The notes under the pieces were generated by a model. The model was not told the origin of the DNA. It did not search any database and saw nothing but the letters and a program-made list of their open reading frames with translations. Source: Escherichia sp. E4742 (GTDB lineage Bacteria > Pseudomonadota > Gammaproteobacteria > Enterobacterales > Enterobacteriaceae). Taken from it: DNA of 64,000 nt. This document shows positions 54,914 to 64,000 of the stretch, one piece after another. The first letter of the stretch is position 1. Each line of letters starts with the position of its first letter. The position numbers and the translations under genes were made by a program. The stretch lies in contig NZ_CP040443.1 of the NCBI RefSeq assembly GCF_005843885.1, forward strand, positions 1,798,001 through 1,862,000, written 5' to 3'.

Positions 54914-56236
54914 TTATTTGTCGAACAGATAATGGTTTACCAGATTTTCTAACTGCTCCTGGCGACCACTCTGATGCACCGGTGCAAGATTATGTTCCTG
55001 GGCATATTTTGCTAAATCCGCCAGAGACATTTGGCCTTTCAGAATTTGCTGGCCCAGTTCGCTATTCCAGCCGGAATAACGTTGCGCTACGCGTTTATCC
55101 AGCTCACCGTCTTCAATCATGCGTGCTGCAATTTTCAGCGCCAGTGCCATCGTATCCATCGCGCCAATATGACCGTAGAACAGGTCATATTTATCGGTGC
55201 TCTGACGACGTACTTTGGCATCGAAGTTCAAACCACCGGTGGTAAAACCGCCCGCTTTGAGAATTTCATACATCACCAGCGCATTCTCTTCCACGCTGTT
55301 CGGGAACTGGTCGGTATCCCAGCCCAACTGCGCGTCACCACGGTTAGCATCGACAGAACCGAACAGACCAAGCGCAATGGCGGTGGCAATTTCATGGTGG
55401 AAAGAGTGCCCCGCCAACGTTGCGTGGTTTGCTTCAATATTCAGTTTAATCTCTTTTTCCAGGCCAAACTGCTTCAGGAAGCCGTAGACCGTCGCGGCAT
55501 CGTAATCATATTGATGTTTGGTCGGCTCTTGCGGTTTCGGTTCGATAAGCAAGGTACCCTGGAAACCGATTTTATGTTTATGCTCAACCACCATCTGCAT
55601 AAAGCGGCCAATCTGTTCACGCTCCTGACGCAAATCGGTATTCAGCAGCGTTTCGTAACCTTCGCGACCGCCCCACAACACATAGTTTTCACCACCCAGT
55701 TTATGCGTCGCTTCCATCGCCGTAACGACTTGTGTTGCTGCCCAGCTGAAAACTTCCGGGTCGGGATTCGTAGCTGCGCCCGCACCATAACGTGGGTTAG
55801 TAAAGCAGTTAGCGGTTCCCCACAGCAGTTTCACGCCGCTCTCTTCTTGTTTACCTGCCAGCACATCGACCATTTGCGCAAAGTTATTGATGTACTCTTT
55901 TAACGATGCGCCTTCCGGGGAAACGTCCACATCGTGGAAGCAATAAAAAGGCACATGTAATTTGTGGAAAAACTCAAATGCGACATCTGCTTTACGCTTC
56001 GCCAATGCCAGCGCCTCGCCAGGTTGCTGCCAAGGACGGTTAAACGCGCCTACGCCAAACATATCCGCCCCGTTCCAGCAGAAGGTGTGCCAGTAGCAAG
56101 CGGCAAAACGCAAATGGTCTTCCATACGCTTACCCAACACCAATTCGTCGGGGTTGTAGTGACGGAATGCTAACGGGTTAGAGGATTTCGGGCCTTCATA
56201 ACGAACGCGATCGAGCTGGTCAAAATAAGCTTGCAT
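54914..56236 (-). CDS. xylA: XylA, xylose isomerase
   Basis: 440 residues from the ATG giving MQAYFDQLDRVRYEG, the family start; four earlier codons are open. TIM-barrel with catalytic FHDVDVSPEG (His and Asp) and metal-binding Glu/Asp in LIEPKPQEPTKHQYDYD and DANRGDAQLGWDTDQ. It converts D-xylose to D-xylulose. Transcribed divergently from xylF under XylR and CRP control. Confidence 0.98.
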   Translation of the reverse strand: MQAYFDQLDRVRYEGPKSSNPLAFRHYNPDELVLGKRMEDHLRFAACYWHTFCWNGADMFGVGAFNRPWQQPGEALALAKRKADVAFEFFHKLHVPFYCFHDVDVSPEGASLKEYINNFAQMVDVLAGKQEESGVKLLWGTANCFTNPRYGAGAATNPDPEVFSWAATQVVTAMEATHKLGGENYVLWGGREGYETLLNTDLRQEREQIGRFMQMVVEHKHKIGFQGTLLIEPKPQEPTKHQYDYDAATVYGFLKQFGLEKEIKLNIEANHATLAGHSFHHEIATAIALGLFGSVDANRGDAQLGWDTDQFPNSVEENALVMYEILKAGGFTTGGLNFDAKVRRQSTDKYDLFYGHIGAMDTMALALKIAARMIEDGELDKRVAQRYSGWNSELGQQILKGQMSLADLAKYAQEHNLAPVHQSGRQEQLENLVNHYLFDK

Positions 56237-56602
56237 AATGAACTCCATAATCAGGTAATGCCGCGGGTGATGGATGATGTCGTAATATTGGGCACTCCCT
56301 TTAAGTTGCTCAATTATGTTATTTCACACTGCTATTGAGATAATTCACAAGTGTGCGCTCGCTCGCAAAATAAAATGGAATGATGAAATTGGGTAATTAC
56401 TCGAAGAGAAAAATGCAACAAATTCGATTAACCAACAAAAATAAGATCTCGGTCATAAATCAAGAAATAAACGAAAAATCGTAATCGAAAGATAAAAATC
56501 TGTAATTGTTTTCCCCCATTTAGTTGCTAAAAATTGGTCACGTTAAACGCGGTGATTGTTACTTTTTAAAGCTACCCTCTAACAAAAGAAGGCCTCTGAA
56601 CC
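56237..56602. promoter_or_regulatory. xylA-xylF divergent control region
   Basis: 366 bp between the two xylose operons. A CRP-like site, ATTGA-N6-TCACA, lies at 56334-56349. Near xylF an AT-rich direct repeat with shared parts GAAA and AAAAATC(T)GTAAT occurs at 56464-56485 and 56487-56506, the expected type of XylR half-sites. This matches the known layout of XylR sites on both sides of a CRP site. Exact boundaries are inferred. Confidence 0.65.
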
Positions 56603-57595
56603 ATGAAAATAAAGAACATTTTACTCACCCTGTGCACCTCACTTCTGCTAACCAACGTTGCGGCACATGCTAAAGAAGTCAAAATCGGTATGGCTATTGA
56701 TGATCTCCGTCTTGAGCGCTGGCAGAAAGACCGGGATATTTTCGTAAAAAAAGCTGAATCTCTCGGCGCAAAAGTATTTGTGCAGTCTGCAAATGGCAAC
56801 GAAGAAACTCAAATGTCGCAGATTGAAAACATGATTAACCGGGGAGTCGATGTTCTTGTCATTATTCCGTATAACGGACAGGTATTAAGTAACGTTGTAA
56901 AAGAAGCAAAACAAGAAGGCATTAAAGTATTAGCTTACGACCGCATGATTAATGATGCTGATATCGACTTTTATATTTCTTTCGATAACGAAAAAGTGGG
57001 CGAACTACAAGCAAAAGCGCTGGTCGATATCGTCCCGCAAGGAAATTATTTCCTGATGGGCGGCTCTCCGGTGGATAACAACGCTAAGCTTTTCCGCGCC
57101 GGGCAAATGAAAGTATTAAAACCTTACGTCGACTCCGGGAAAATTAAAGTCGTAGGCGACCAATGGGTTGATGGCTGGTTACCAGAAAACGCGCTGAAAA
57201 TTATGGAAAACGCGTTGACCGCCAACAATAACAAAATTGACGCTGTTGTTGCTTCTAACGATGCTACTGCTGGCGGGGCTATTCAGGCATTAAGCGCGCA
57301 AGGTTTGTCAGGGAAAGTCGCCATTTCCGGTCAGGATGCGGATCTCGCCGGCATTAAACGTATTGCTGCGGGTACGCAAACCATGACGGTGTATAAACCG
57401 ATTACTCTACTGGCAAATACTGCCGCAGAAATTGCTGTTGAACTGGGTAACGATCAACAACCTAAAGCAGATACCACGTTGAATAATGGGCTGAAAGATG
57501 TGCCATCCCGCCTGCTGACACCTATTGATGTGAATAAAAACAACATCAAAGACACGGTGATTAAAGACGGTTTCCACAAGGAGAGCGAGCTTTAA
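56603..57595 (+). CDS. xylF: XylF, periplasmic xylose-binding protein
   Basis: 330 residues with a signal peptide (SLLLTNVAAHA, mature KEVKIGMA). Periplasmic-binding-protein fold of the ribose/xylose group; ligand contacts likely in DDLRLERWQKDR and SNDATAGG. It captures D-xylose for XylGH. First gene of xylFGH; a 77-bp gap precedes xylG. Confidence 0.97.
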   Translation: MKIKNILLTLCTSLLLTNVAAHAKEVKIGMAIDDLRLERWQKDRDIFVKKAESLGAKVFVQSANGNEETQMSQIENMINRGVDVLVIIPYNGQVLSNVVKEAKQEGIKVLAYDRMINDADIDFYISFDNEKVGELQAKALVDIVPQGNYFLMGGSPVDNNAKLFRAGQMKVLKPYVDSGKIKVVGDQWVDGWLPENALKIMENALTANNNKIDAVVASNDATAGGAIQALSAQGLSGKVAISGQDADLAGIKRIAAGTQTMTVYKPITLLANTAAEIAVELGNDQQPKADTTLNNGLKDVPSRLLTPIDVNKNNIKDTVIKDGFHKESEL

Positions 57596-57672
57596 GCGTT
57601 ACGTCCCTGTCGACAACGGGGACGTGATTTCTCTCCATGCCGCATGAACTGATTGGCTTAGGTGGAGTCGTT

Positions 57673-59214
57673 ATGTCTTATCTACTTGAAATGAAGAGCA
57701 TTACCAAAACTTTCGGCAGCGTAAAGGCGATAGATAACGTCAGTTTGCGGCTAAATGCTGGTGAGATCGTCTCACTTTGCGGTGAGAACGGTTCTGGTAA
57801 ATCAACATTAATGAAAGTGCTATGCGGAATTTATCCCTTTGGCAGTTACGAAGGCGAAATTACTTTTGCTGGTGAAGTAATACAGGCAAGTCACATCCGC
57901 GATACCGAACGCAAAGGTATCGCCATCATTCACCAGGAATTAGCATTGGTGAAAGAGTTGACCGTGCTGGAAAATATCTTTCTTGGCAATGAGATAACCC
58001 GCAATGGGATCATGGATTATGATCTGATGACGCTACGCTGTCAGAAACTGTTAGCGCAAGTCAGCTTATCCATTTCACCAGATACCCGCGTTGGTGATTT
58101 AGGTCTTGGGCAACAACAACTCGTTGAAATTGCCAAGGCACTAAATAAACAGGTGCGTTTATTAATTCTCGATGAACCAACAGCCTCATTAACTGAGCTG
58201 GAAACCACAGTTTTACTGGATATTATTCGCGATCTGCAACAACACGGCATCGCATGTATCTATATTTCTCACAAGCTCAACGAAGTCAAAGCGATTTCCG
58301 ACACAATTTGTGTTATTCGCGACGGTCAGCACATAGGTACGCGTGATGCAGCCGGAATGAGCGAAGACGATATTATCACCATGATGGTTGGGCGAGAATT
58401 AACGGCACTGTACCCAAACGAACCACATACCACTGGCGATGAAATATTACGCATAGAACATCTGACGGCATGGCATCCGGTTAATCGTCATATTAAACGG
58501 GTTAACGATGTCTCGTTTTCACTGAAACGTGGCGAAATACTGGGGATTGCTGGACTGGTCGGCGCTGGTCGCACCGAAACTATTCAATGCCTTTTTGGCG
58601 TTTGGCCCGGACAATGGGAAGGGAAAATCTATATTGATGGCAAACAAGTGGATATTCGTAATTGCCAGCACGCCATCGCCCAGGGTATTGCAATGGTGCC
58701 AGAAGATAGAAAGCGTGATGGCATCGTTCCGGTAATGGCAGTTGGTAAAAATATTACCCTCGCCGCACTCAGTAAATTTACCGGGGGTATTAGCCAGCTT
58801 GATGATGCCGCAGAGCAAAAATGTATTCTGGAATCAATCCAGCGACTCAAAGTGAAAACGTCGTCTCCGGAACTTGCTATTGGACGTTTAAGCGGCGGCA
58901 ATCAACAAAAAGCGATCCTGGCACGCTGTCTGTTACTCAACCCGCGCATTCTCATTCTTGATGAACCTACCAGGGGTATCGATATTGGCGCGAAATACGA
59001 GATCTACAAATTAATTAACCAACTCGTCCAGCAGGGTATCGCCGTTATTGTCATCTCTTCTGAATTACCTGAAGTACTTGGTCTTAGCGATCGCGTACTG
59101 GTGATGCATGAAGGAAAACTAAAAGCCAACCTGATAAATCATAACCTGACTCAGGAGCAGGTGATGGAAGCCGCATTGAGGAGCGAACATCATGTCGAAA
59201 AGCAATCCGTCTGA
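57673..59214 (+). CDS. xylG: XylG, xylose ABC transporter ATPase
   Basis: 513 residues from the ATG giving MSYLLEMKSITKTFG, preceded by GGTGGAG; 12 upstream codons are open. Two ABC domains: the first has GENGSGKST, LGLGQQQLVEI and ILDEPTASL; the second has GLVGAGRTE, LSGGNQQKAIL and ILDEPTRGID. The second Walker A is atypical, as usual in this sugar family. It overlaps xylH by 23 bp. Confidence 0.97.
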   Translation: MSYLLEMKSITKTFGSVKAIDNVSLRLNAGEIVSLCGENGSGKSTLMKVLCGIYPFGSYEGEITFAGEVIQASHIRDTERKGIAIIHQELALVKELTVLENIFLGNEITRNGIMDYDLMTLRCQKLLAQVSLSISPDTRVGDLGLGQQQLVEIAKALNKQVRLLILDEPTASLTELETTVLLDIIRDLQQHGIACIYISHKLNEVKAISDTICVIRDGQHIGTRDAAGMSEDDIITMMVGRELTALYPNEPHTTGDEILRIEHLTAWHPVNRHIKRVNDVSFSLKRGEILGIAGLVGAGRTETIQCLFGVWPGQWEGKIYIDGKQVDIRNCQHAIAQGIAMVPEDRKRDGIVPVMAVGKNITLAALSKFTGGISQLDDAAEQKCILESIQRLKVKTSSPELAIGRLSGGNQQKAILARCLLLNPRILILDEPTRGIDIGAKYEIYKLINQLVQQGIAVIVISSELPEVLGLSDRVLVMHEGKLKANLINHNLTQEQVMEAALRSEHHVEKQSV

Positions 59215-60373
59215 AGTGAAATTAGCCGTACCGACATCCGGTGGCTTCTCTGTGCTGAAGTCACTGAATTTACAAGTTTTCGTGATGATTGCAGCAATCA
59301 TCGCCATCATGCTGTTCTTTACCTGGACTACTGACGGCGCCTATTTAAGCGCCCGTAACGTCTCCAACTTGCTGCGCCAGACCGCGATTACCGGCATCCT
59401 TGCGGTAGGGATGGTGTTCGTCATAATTTCTGCCGAAATCGACCTCTCGGTCGGCTCGATGATGGGGCTATTAGGCGGCGTCGCCGCTATCTGCGACGTC
59501 TGGTTAGGCTGGCCTCTGCCGCTCACCATTATTGTGACGCTGGTTCTGGGCCTGCTTCTCGGCGCATGGAATGGTTGGTGGGTCGCGTACCGCAAAGTGC
59601 CTTCATTTATTGTCACCCTGGCGGGCATGTTGGCATTTCGCGGCATCCTCATTGGCATCACCAACGGTACGACAGTTTCACCCACCAGCGCCGCGATGTC
59701 ACAAATTGGACAGAGCTATCTACCCGCCAGCACCGGTTTCATTATTGGCGCGCTTGGCTTAATGGCTTTTGTCGGCTGGCAATGGCGTGGAAGAATGCGC
59801 CGACAAGCTTTGGGTTTACAGTCTCCGGCATCTACAGCGGTGGTCGGTCGCCAGGCTTTGACCGCCATCATCGTATTAGGCGCAATCTGGCTACTGAATG
59901 ATTACCGTGGCGTTCCTACTCCTGTCCTGCTGCTGACGTTGCTGTTACTCGGCGGCATGTTTATGGCAACAAGGACAGCTTTCGGGCGGCGCATTTACGC
60001 TATTGGCGGCAATCTGGAAGCGGCGCGACTCTCCGGGATTAACGTAGAACGCACCAAACTTGTCGTGTTTGCTATCAACGGTTTGATGGTGGCCATCGCG
60101 GGGTTAATCCTCAGTTCACGGCTTGGCGCAGGCTCGCCTTCTGCCGGTAATATCGCCGAACTGGATGCCATTGCAGCCTGCGTGATTGGCGGCACCAGTC
60201 TGGCTGGCGGCGTAGGGAGTGTTGCGGGGGCTGTGATGGGGGCATTCATCATGGCTTCGCTGGATAACGGCATGAGTATGATGGATGTTCCGACCTTCTG
60301 GCAGTATATCGTCAAAGGTGCGATTCTGTTGCTGGCAGTGTGGATGGACTCCGCAACCAAACGCCGTTCCTGA
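59192..60373 (+). CDS. xylH: XylH, xylose ABC transporter permease
   Basis: 393 residues with ten or more membrane helices, of the sugar (RbsC-type) permease family. The conserved GGxEAARLSGINV coupling region is present (GGNLEAARLSGINVERTK). It forms the inner-membrane channel for xylose with XylG. Followed by a strong terminator. Confidence 0.97.
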   Translation: MSKSNPSEVKLAVPTSGGFSVLKSLNLQVFVMIAAIIAIMLFFTWTTDGAYLSARNVSNLLRQTAITGILAVGMVFVIISAEIDLSVGSMMGLLGGVAAICDVWLGWPLPLTIIVTLVLGLLLGAWNGWWVAYRKVPSFIVTLAGMLAFRGILIGITNGTTVSPTSAAMSQIGQSYLPASTGFIIGALGLMAFVGWQWRGRMRRQALGLQSPASTAVVGRQALTAIIVLGAIWLLNDYRGVPTPVLLLTLLLLGGMFMATRTAFGRRIYAIGGNLEAARLSGINVERTKLVVFAINGLMVAIAGLILSSRLGAGSPSAGNIAELDAIAACVIGGTSLAGGVGSVAGAVMGAFIMASLDNGMSMMDVPTFWQYIVKGAILLLAVWMDSATKRRS

Positions 60374-60389
60374 TTTTGATAAAAATTTT

Positions 60390-60426
60390 CTCAAAACCGG
60401 TAACGTGTTGCCGGTTTTGAGTTTTT
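60390..60426 (+). terminator. xylFGH terminator
   Basis: CTCAAAACCGG (60390-60400) pairs with CCGGTTTTGAG (60411-60421), extended inward by TAAC/GTTG, and followed by TTTTT. Some readthrough into xylR, 77 bp past xylH, remains possible. Confidence 0.9.
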
Positions 60427-60450
60427 GCATGATTCAGCAGGAAAAGAACC

Positions 60451-61629
60451 ATGTTTACTAAACGTCACCGAATCACATTACTGTTCAATGCTAATAAAGC
60501 CTATGACCGTCAAGTTGTAGAAGGTGTGGGGGAATATTTACAGGCGTCACAATCGGAATGGGATATTTTCATTGAAGAAGATTTCCGCGCCCGCATTGAT
60601 AAAATCAAGGACTGGTTAGGAGATGGCGTTATTGCCGACTTTGACGATAAACAAATCGAGCAAGCGTTGGCTGATGTCGACGTCCCCATTGTCGGGGTTG
60701 GCGGCTCGTATCACCTGGCAGAAAGCTATCCGCCCGTACATTACATTGCCACTGATAACTATGCGCTGGTTGAAAGCGCATTTTTGCATTTAAAAGAAAA
60801 AGGCGTTAACCGCTTTGCTTTTTATGGTCTGCCGGAGTCGAGTGGCAAAAGATGGGCAGCCGAACGCGAATATGCTTTTCGCCAGCTTGTTGCCGAAGAA
60901 AAGTACCGTGGTGTCGTTTATCAGGGACTGGAAACTGCACCAGAAAACTGGCAGCACGCGCAAAACCGGTTGGCCGACTGGTTGCAAACGCTGCCACCGC
61001 AAACCGGGATTATTGCCGTTACTGACGCCCGGGCGCGGCATATTCTGCAAGTTTGCGAGCATCTGCATATTCCCGTACCGGAAAAATTATGCGTAATTGG
61101 CATCGATAACGAAGAGCTGACCCGCTATCTTTCTCGCGTCGCGCTTTCTTCGGTTGCCCAGGGCGCACGGCAAATGGGCTATCAGGCGGCAAAACTTCTG
61201 CACCGGTTGTTAGATAAAGAAGCGATGCCGTTGCAGCGGATTTTGGTCCCGCCAGTACGCGTCATTGAACGGCGTTCTACGGATTACCGTTCGTTGACCG
61301 ACCCGGCTGTTATTCAGGCCATGCATTACATCCGCAATCATGCCTGTAAAGGGATTAAAGTGGATCAGGTGCTGGACGCTGTCGGCATATCACGCTCCAA
61401 TCTTGAGAAGCGTTTTAAAGAAGAGGTGGGCGAAACCATACACGCAATGATTCATGCCGAGAAGCTGGAGAAAGCGCGCAGCCTGCTAATTTCAACAACC
61501 TTATCAATCAACGAAATATCGCAAATGTGCGGTTATCCATCGTTGCAATATTTCTACTCTGTATTTAAAAAAGCATATGACACAACGCCGAAAGAGTATC
61601 GCGATGTAAACAGCGAGGTCCTGCTGTAG
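60451..61629 (+). CDS. xylR: XylR, xylose-responsive AraC-family activator
   Basis: 392 residues: an N-terminal periplasmic-binding-like domain for xylose (about 1-280) and a C-terminal AraC domain with two helix-turn-helix motifs (LDAVGISRSNLEKRFKEEVG and INEISQMCGYPSLQYFYSVF). It activates xylA and xylF in response to xylose. AGGAAAAG precedes the ATG. The 77-bp gap after xylH, with its terminator, suggests both its own weak promoter and readthrough. Confidence 0.97.
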   Translation: MFTKRHRITLLFNANKAYDRQVVEGVGEYLQASQSEWDIFIEEDFRARIDKIKDWLGDGVIADFDDKQIEQALADVDVPIVGVGGSYHLAESYPPVHYIATDNYALVESAFLHLKEKGVNRFAFYGLPESSGKRWAAEREYAFRQLVAEEKYRGVVYQGLETAPENWQHAQNRLADWLQTLPPQTGIIAVTDARARHILQVCEHLHIPVPEKLCVIGIDNEELTRYLSRVALSSVAQGARQMGYQAAKLLHRLLDKEAMPLQRILVPPVRVIERRSTDYRSLTDPAVIQAMHYIRNHACKGIKVDQVLDAVGISRSNLEKRFKEEVGETIHAMIHAEKLEKARSLLISTTLSINEISQMCGYPSLQYFYSVFKKAYDTTPKEYRDVNSEVLL

Positions 61630-61645
61630 CAGGAGGGGAAAAGCC

Positions 61646-61680
61646 GCCAGGCATGATAAGACGCGCCAGCGTCGCATCAG
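61646..61680. repeat. REP unit after xylR
   Basis: GCCAGGCATGATAAGACGCG... to CGCATCAG is a REP-type palindrome with a mismatched centre, 16 bp past xylR. Confidence 0.8.
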
Positions 61681-61712
61681 GTAACTCAGCACAACTCTCT
61701 GATGCGAGCAAA

Positions 61713-61744
61713 AGCCTTATCCGACCAACAAGTCGGATAAGGCT
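61713..61744. terminator. Perfect hairpin between xylR and bax
   Basis: AGCCTTATCCGAC (61713-61725) pairs exactly with GTCGGATAAGGCT (61732-61744). It lies 13 bp past bax on the minus strand and about 80 bp past xylR. It may be a REP-derived stop signal for both genes; there is no T-run. Confidence 0.6.
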
Positions 61745-61757
61745 CGAGGGAATGCAA

Positions 61758-62582
61758 TTACATATGCGCAGCGATTAACCGCTGGTTATCCTGGTACATC
61801 GCGAACAGGTAGTTGTTATAACTCTGTCCCTTCGTTGAATAACCTTTCAGCTTGTGAATCATCGCTGTGGCGGTGACTTCCTGATCAGCTTTACGCAATT
61901 GTGCACGTGATTTACGGAACGAAGCGTAAGCCGGGTGCGTATTCAGGTTAGTGACATAGGCGCTCACCGATTCTTTGACAGAACTGAACTGTGAGTAGCC
62001 CTTCACTTTACCCGGCGCATTGGTACAACGCCCTTTCATGCACTTCATGCCAAACAGGTTGTTGTTGTTACGCGCCAGCTTCGACGTCCCCCAACCACTT
62101 TCTGCCGCAGCCATCGTCGCCACCATACTGGTCGGGATAATGTCTACACGTTCAAGCAGCGTATTCCACGGGATTTTTCGTGTATTACCAGACCACTTCA
62201 CCTTATAGCGTTTGGCGATGTCTTTCAGACGCGCACGCTCTGCAGGTGACCATTGGCCCTGGTACTGTTTTGAAATCAGCCAGTTACGTTCCGCCGTAAT
62301 GGCAGCATTTTGGCTGGTAATGTAAGGCATTACGGTCCGGAGAAACGCTTTTTTCCTTGGTGTTCCGGAAGGGTATTTTCGCAAATCAGGAAGTGAACTG
62401 CTCTTTGCACTATTGCGAGAATACTCTTGTTTACTGCTTACCTGTTTATTACTAGCTTTGGTTATGTGGGACTTTTGACTCGCTGTTGTCGTGTGCGTTT
62501 TCGCTAACACCTCACTCGAAAACATCAGAGTGAGTAACATAAGAATCATCGCCCCATATCGTCGTATGGGAGTCAAAATCAT
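61758..62582 (-). CDS. bax: Bax, FlgJ/GH73-like glucosaminidase-family protein
   Basis: 274 residues with a signal peptide (MILMLLTLMFSSEVLA), a Ser/Lys-rich linker, then a glucosaminidase domain. The catalytic Glu lies in AAAESGWGTSKLARNNNNLFG. It is a probable peptidoglycan hydrolase of the periplasm; its exact task in E. coli is not settled. It is divergent from malS. Confidence 0.93.
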   Translation of the reverse strand: MILTPIRRYGAMILMLLTLMFSSEVLAKTHTTTASQKSHITKASNKQVSSKQEYSRNSAKSSSLPDLRKYPSGTPRKKAFLRTVMPYITSQNAAITAERNWLISKQYQGQWSPAERARLKDIAKRYKVKWSGNTRKIPWNTLLERVDIIPTSMVATMAAAESGWGTSKLARNNNNLFGMKCMKGRCTNAPGKVKGYSQFSSVKESVSAYVTNLNTHPAYASFRKSRAQLRKADQEVTATAMIHKLKGYSTKGQSYNNYLFAMYQDNQRLIAAHM

Positions 62583-62902
62583 CAGTTCTCCTGGTCGGAT
62601 TTAATCATTCCAACACCTTATATTTTTCACAAATTTGAGAGTTGAATCTCAAATCATATCAAAAATAGCTGTCAAGAGCACCCCAAGGAATAGTCCAAAT
62701 CTGAAACTATGTCACGTGTTAACCGTTCAGATTGGCGCTAAATCGCAGAAAATGTGGGGTTTATCGCAAAAAATAAGCTTAAATCTCAGGTGAAATACTC
62801 CCCCTTTCGTCTCATCCTGGCGCAATCCTCATCAGGGAGGAGTTTTACCAGTATTATCACTGGCAAACTGGTGAAATTCGCAGCAACAAGGACTCATCCG
62901 TT
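62583..62902. promoter_or_regulatory. bax-malS divergent region with MalT-type boxes
   Basis: 320 bp. Near malS short elements matching the MalT box core occur: complement GGATGA (62812-62817), complement GAGGAT (62825-62830) and GGGAGGAG (62835-62842). malS is known to be a MalT-dependent gene. The rest, 62590-62800, is AT-rich and would hold the bax promoter. Confidence 0.5.
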
Positions 62903-64000
62903 ATGAAACTTGCCGCCTGTTTTCTGATACTCCTGCCCAGTGTTGCCATTGCCGCCGACTGGACATCTCAGGGATTTCCCACCTTTGCTGAACAAAGTGC
63001 AGGAACATTTGTTAGTCATGCCCAGCTGACCAAAGGTACGCGACCGCTGACGCTAAATTTTAACCAACAATGCTGGCAGCCTGCGGATGCGATAAAACTC
63101 AATCAGATGCTTTCTCTCAAACCTTGCGACAGCACGCCACCTCAGTGGCGATTGTTCAGGAACGGTGAATATACGCTGCAAATAGATACCCGCTCCGGCA
63201 CACCAACGTTGATGATTTCGGTCCAGAACACCGCCGAACCGGTAGCGAACCTGGCTCGTGAATGCCCCAAATGGGATGGAAAACCACTGACGCTTGATGT
63301 CAGTGCCACCTTCCCGGAAGGTACGGTAGTCCGGGATTATTACAGCCAACAAATCGCGACGGTGAAAAACGGTCAAATAACATTACAACCTGCCGCCACC
63401 AGTAACGGCTTACTACTACTGGAACGGGCAGAAACAGACACCTCTGCCCCTTTCGACTGGCATAACGCCACGGTTTACTTTGTGCTAACAGACCGTTTCG
63501 AAAACGGCGATCCCAGCAATGATCAGAGCTACGGACGTCATAAAGACGGCATGGAGGAAATTGGCACTTTCCACGGCGGTGATTTACGCGGCCTGACCAA
63601 CAAACTGGATTATCTCCAGCTGCTGGGCGTCAATGCTTTATGGATAAGCGCCCCATTTGAGCAAATTCACGGCTGGGTCGGCGGCGGTACGAAAGGCGAT
63701 TTCCCGCATTATGCCTACCACGGTTATTACACACAGGACTGGACGAATCTTGATGCAAATATGGGTAACGAAGCCGATCTACGGACGCTGGTTGATAGCG
63801 CGCACCAGCGCGGTATCCGCATTATTTTTGATGTGGTGATGAACCACACCGGCTATGCCACGCTGGCGGATATGCAGGAGTATCAGTTTGGCGCGTTATA
63901 CCTTTCAGGTGACGAAGTGAAAAAAACGCTGGGTGAACGCTGGAGCGACTGGAAACCTACCGCCGGGCAAACCTGGCATAGCTTTAACGATTACATTAAT
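62903..64000 (+). CDS. malS: MalS, periplasmic alpha-amylase (3' end beyond window)
   Basis: The first 366 codons from ATG 62903 are in the window, with no stop. Signal peptide MKLAACFLILLPSVAIA, mature ADWTSQG. An N-terminal extension of about 190 residues precedes the amylase barrel, in which the conserved segments TDRFENGDP, GGDLRGLTNKLDYL and FDVVMNHTGYA are visible. It cleaves maltodextrins in the periplasm for the maltose system. No in-frame stop, shift or gap was seen in the visible part. Confidence 0.96.
   Translation, partial: MKLAACFLILLPSVAIAADWTSQGFPTFAEQSAGTFVSHAQLTKGTRPLTLNFNQQCWQPADAIKLNQMLSLKPCDSTPPQWRLFRNGEYTLQIDTRSGTPTLMISVQNTAEPVANLARECPKWDGKPLTLDVSATFPEGTVVRDYYSQQIATVKNGQITLQPAATSNGLLLLERAETDTSAPFDWHNATVYFVLTDRFENGDPSNDQSYGRHKDGMEEIGTFHGGDLRGLTNKLDYLQLLGVNALWISAPFEQIHGWVGGGTKGDFPHYAYHGYYTQDWTNLDANMGNEADLRTLVDSAHQRGIRIIFDVVMNHTGYATLADMQEYQFGALYLSGDEVKKTLGERWSDWKPTAGQTWHSFNDYIN

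Overview
The window is an Escherichia chromosome segment, almost certainly Escherichia coli or a very close relative. Gene order runs from just before yhjJ to malS (near minute 80 of the K-12 map), and nearly all proteins match the lengths and sequences I know for E. coli. It is not K-12. bcsQ has a sense codon where K-12 has a stop. hokA is not next to an IS150 copy. The ldr locus holds three copies instead of one. Extra genes sit before yhjJ and between yhjV and dppF. No insertion sequence, prophage, CRISPR array or replication origin was seen.

Layout. 1-3784: three accessory genes of unknown role (a DUF3142-type protein cut by the window edge, a 694-residue exported protein, a possible lipoprotein). 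3967-9140: yhjJ, dctA, pdeK. 9223-23417: the divergent cellulose loci bcsRQABZC and bcsEFG, all open, so phosphoethanolamine cellulose could be made. 23418-24780: three tandem LDR repeats, each with an Ldr toxin gene and an Rdl antisense RNA. 25051-26322: yhjV. 26339-27965: a hipB-hipS-hipT kinase toxin-antitoxin operon. 28190-34040: dppABCDF dipeptide permease, with a REP pair between dppA and dppB. 34750-34826: tRNA-Pro (CGG).

34918-46328: eptB, yhjX (with a clear double YpdB-type site), yhjY, tag-yiaC, bisC, yiaD, ghrB, yiaF, yiaG and cspA with its long cold-shock leader. 46382-47742: a YidD-like gene broken by one TGA, hokA/mokA/sokA, and an unknown 119-residue gene. 47811-53221: glyQS, ysaB, wecH, yiaA, yiaB. 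53389-61629: the xylose regulon xylAB / xylFGH-xylR. 61758-64000: bax and the start of malS.

Most of the window is conserved core. The parts that repay attention are the accessory islets: the 5' cluster, the LDR triplication with divergence concentrated in the antisense RNAs, the tripartite HipBST module, and the cspA-glyS interval with its broken YidD paralogue and orphan gene. Names rest on recognition of sequence and gene order; no database search was run.
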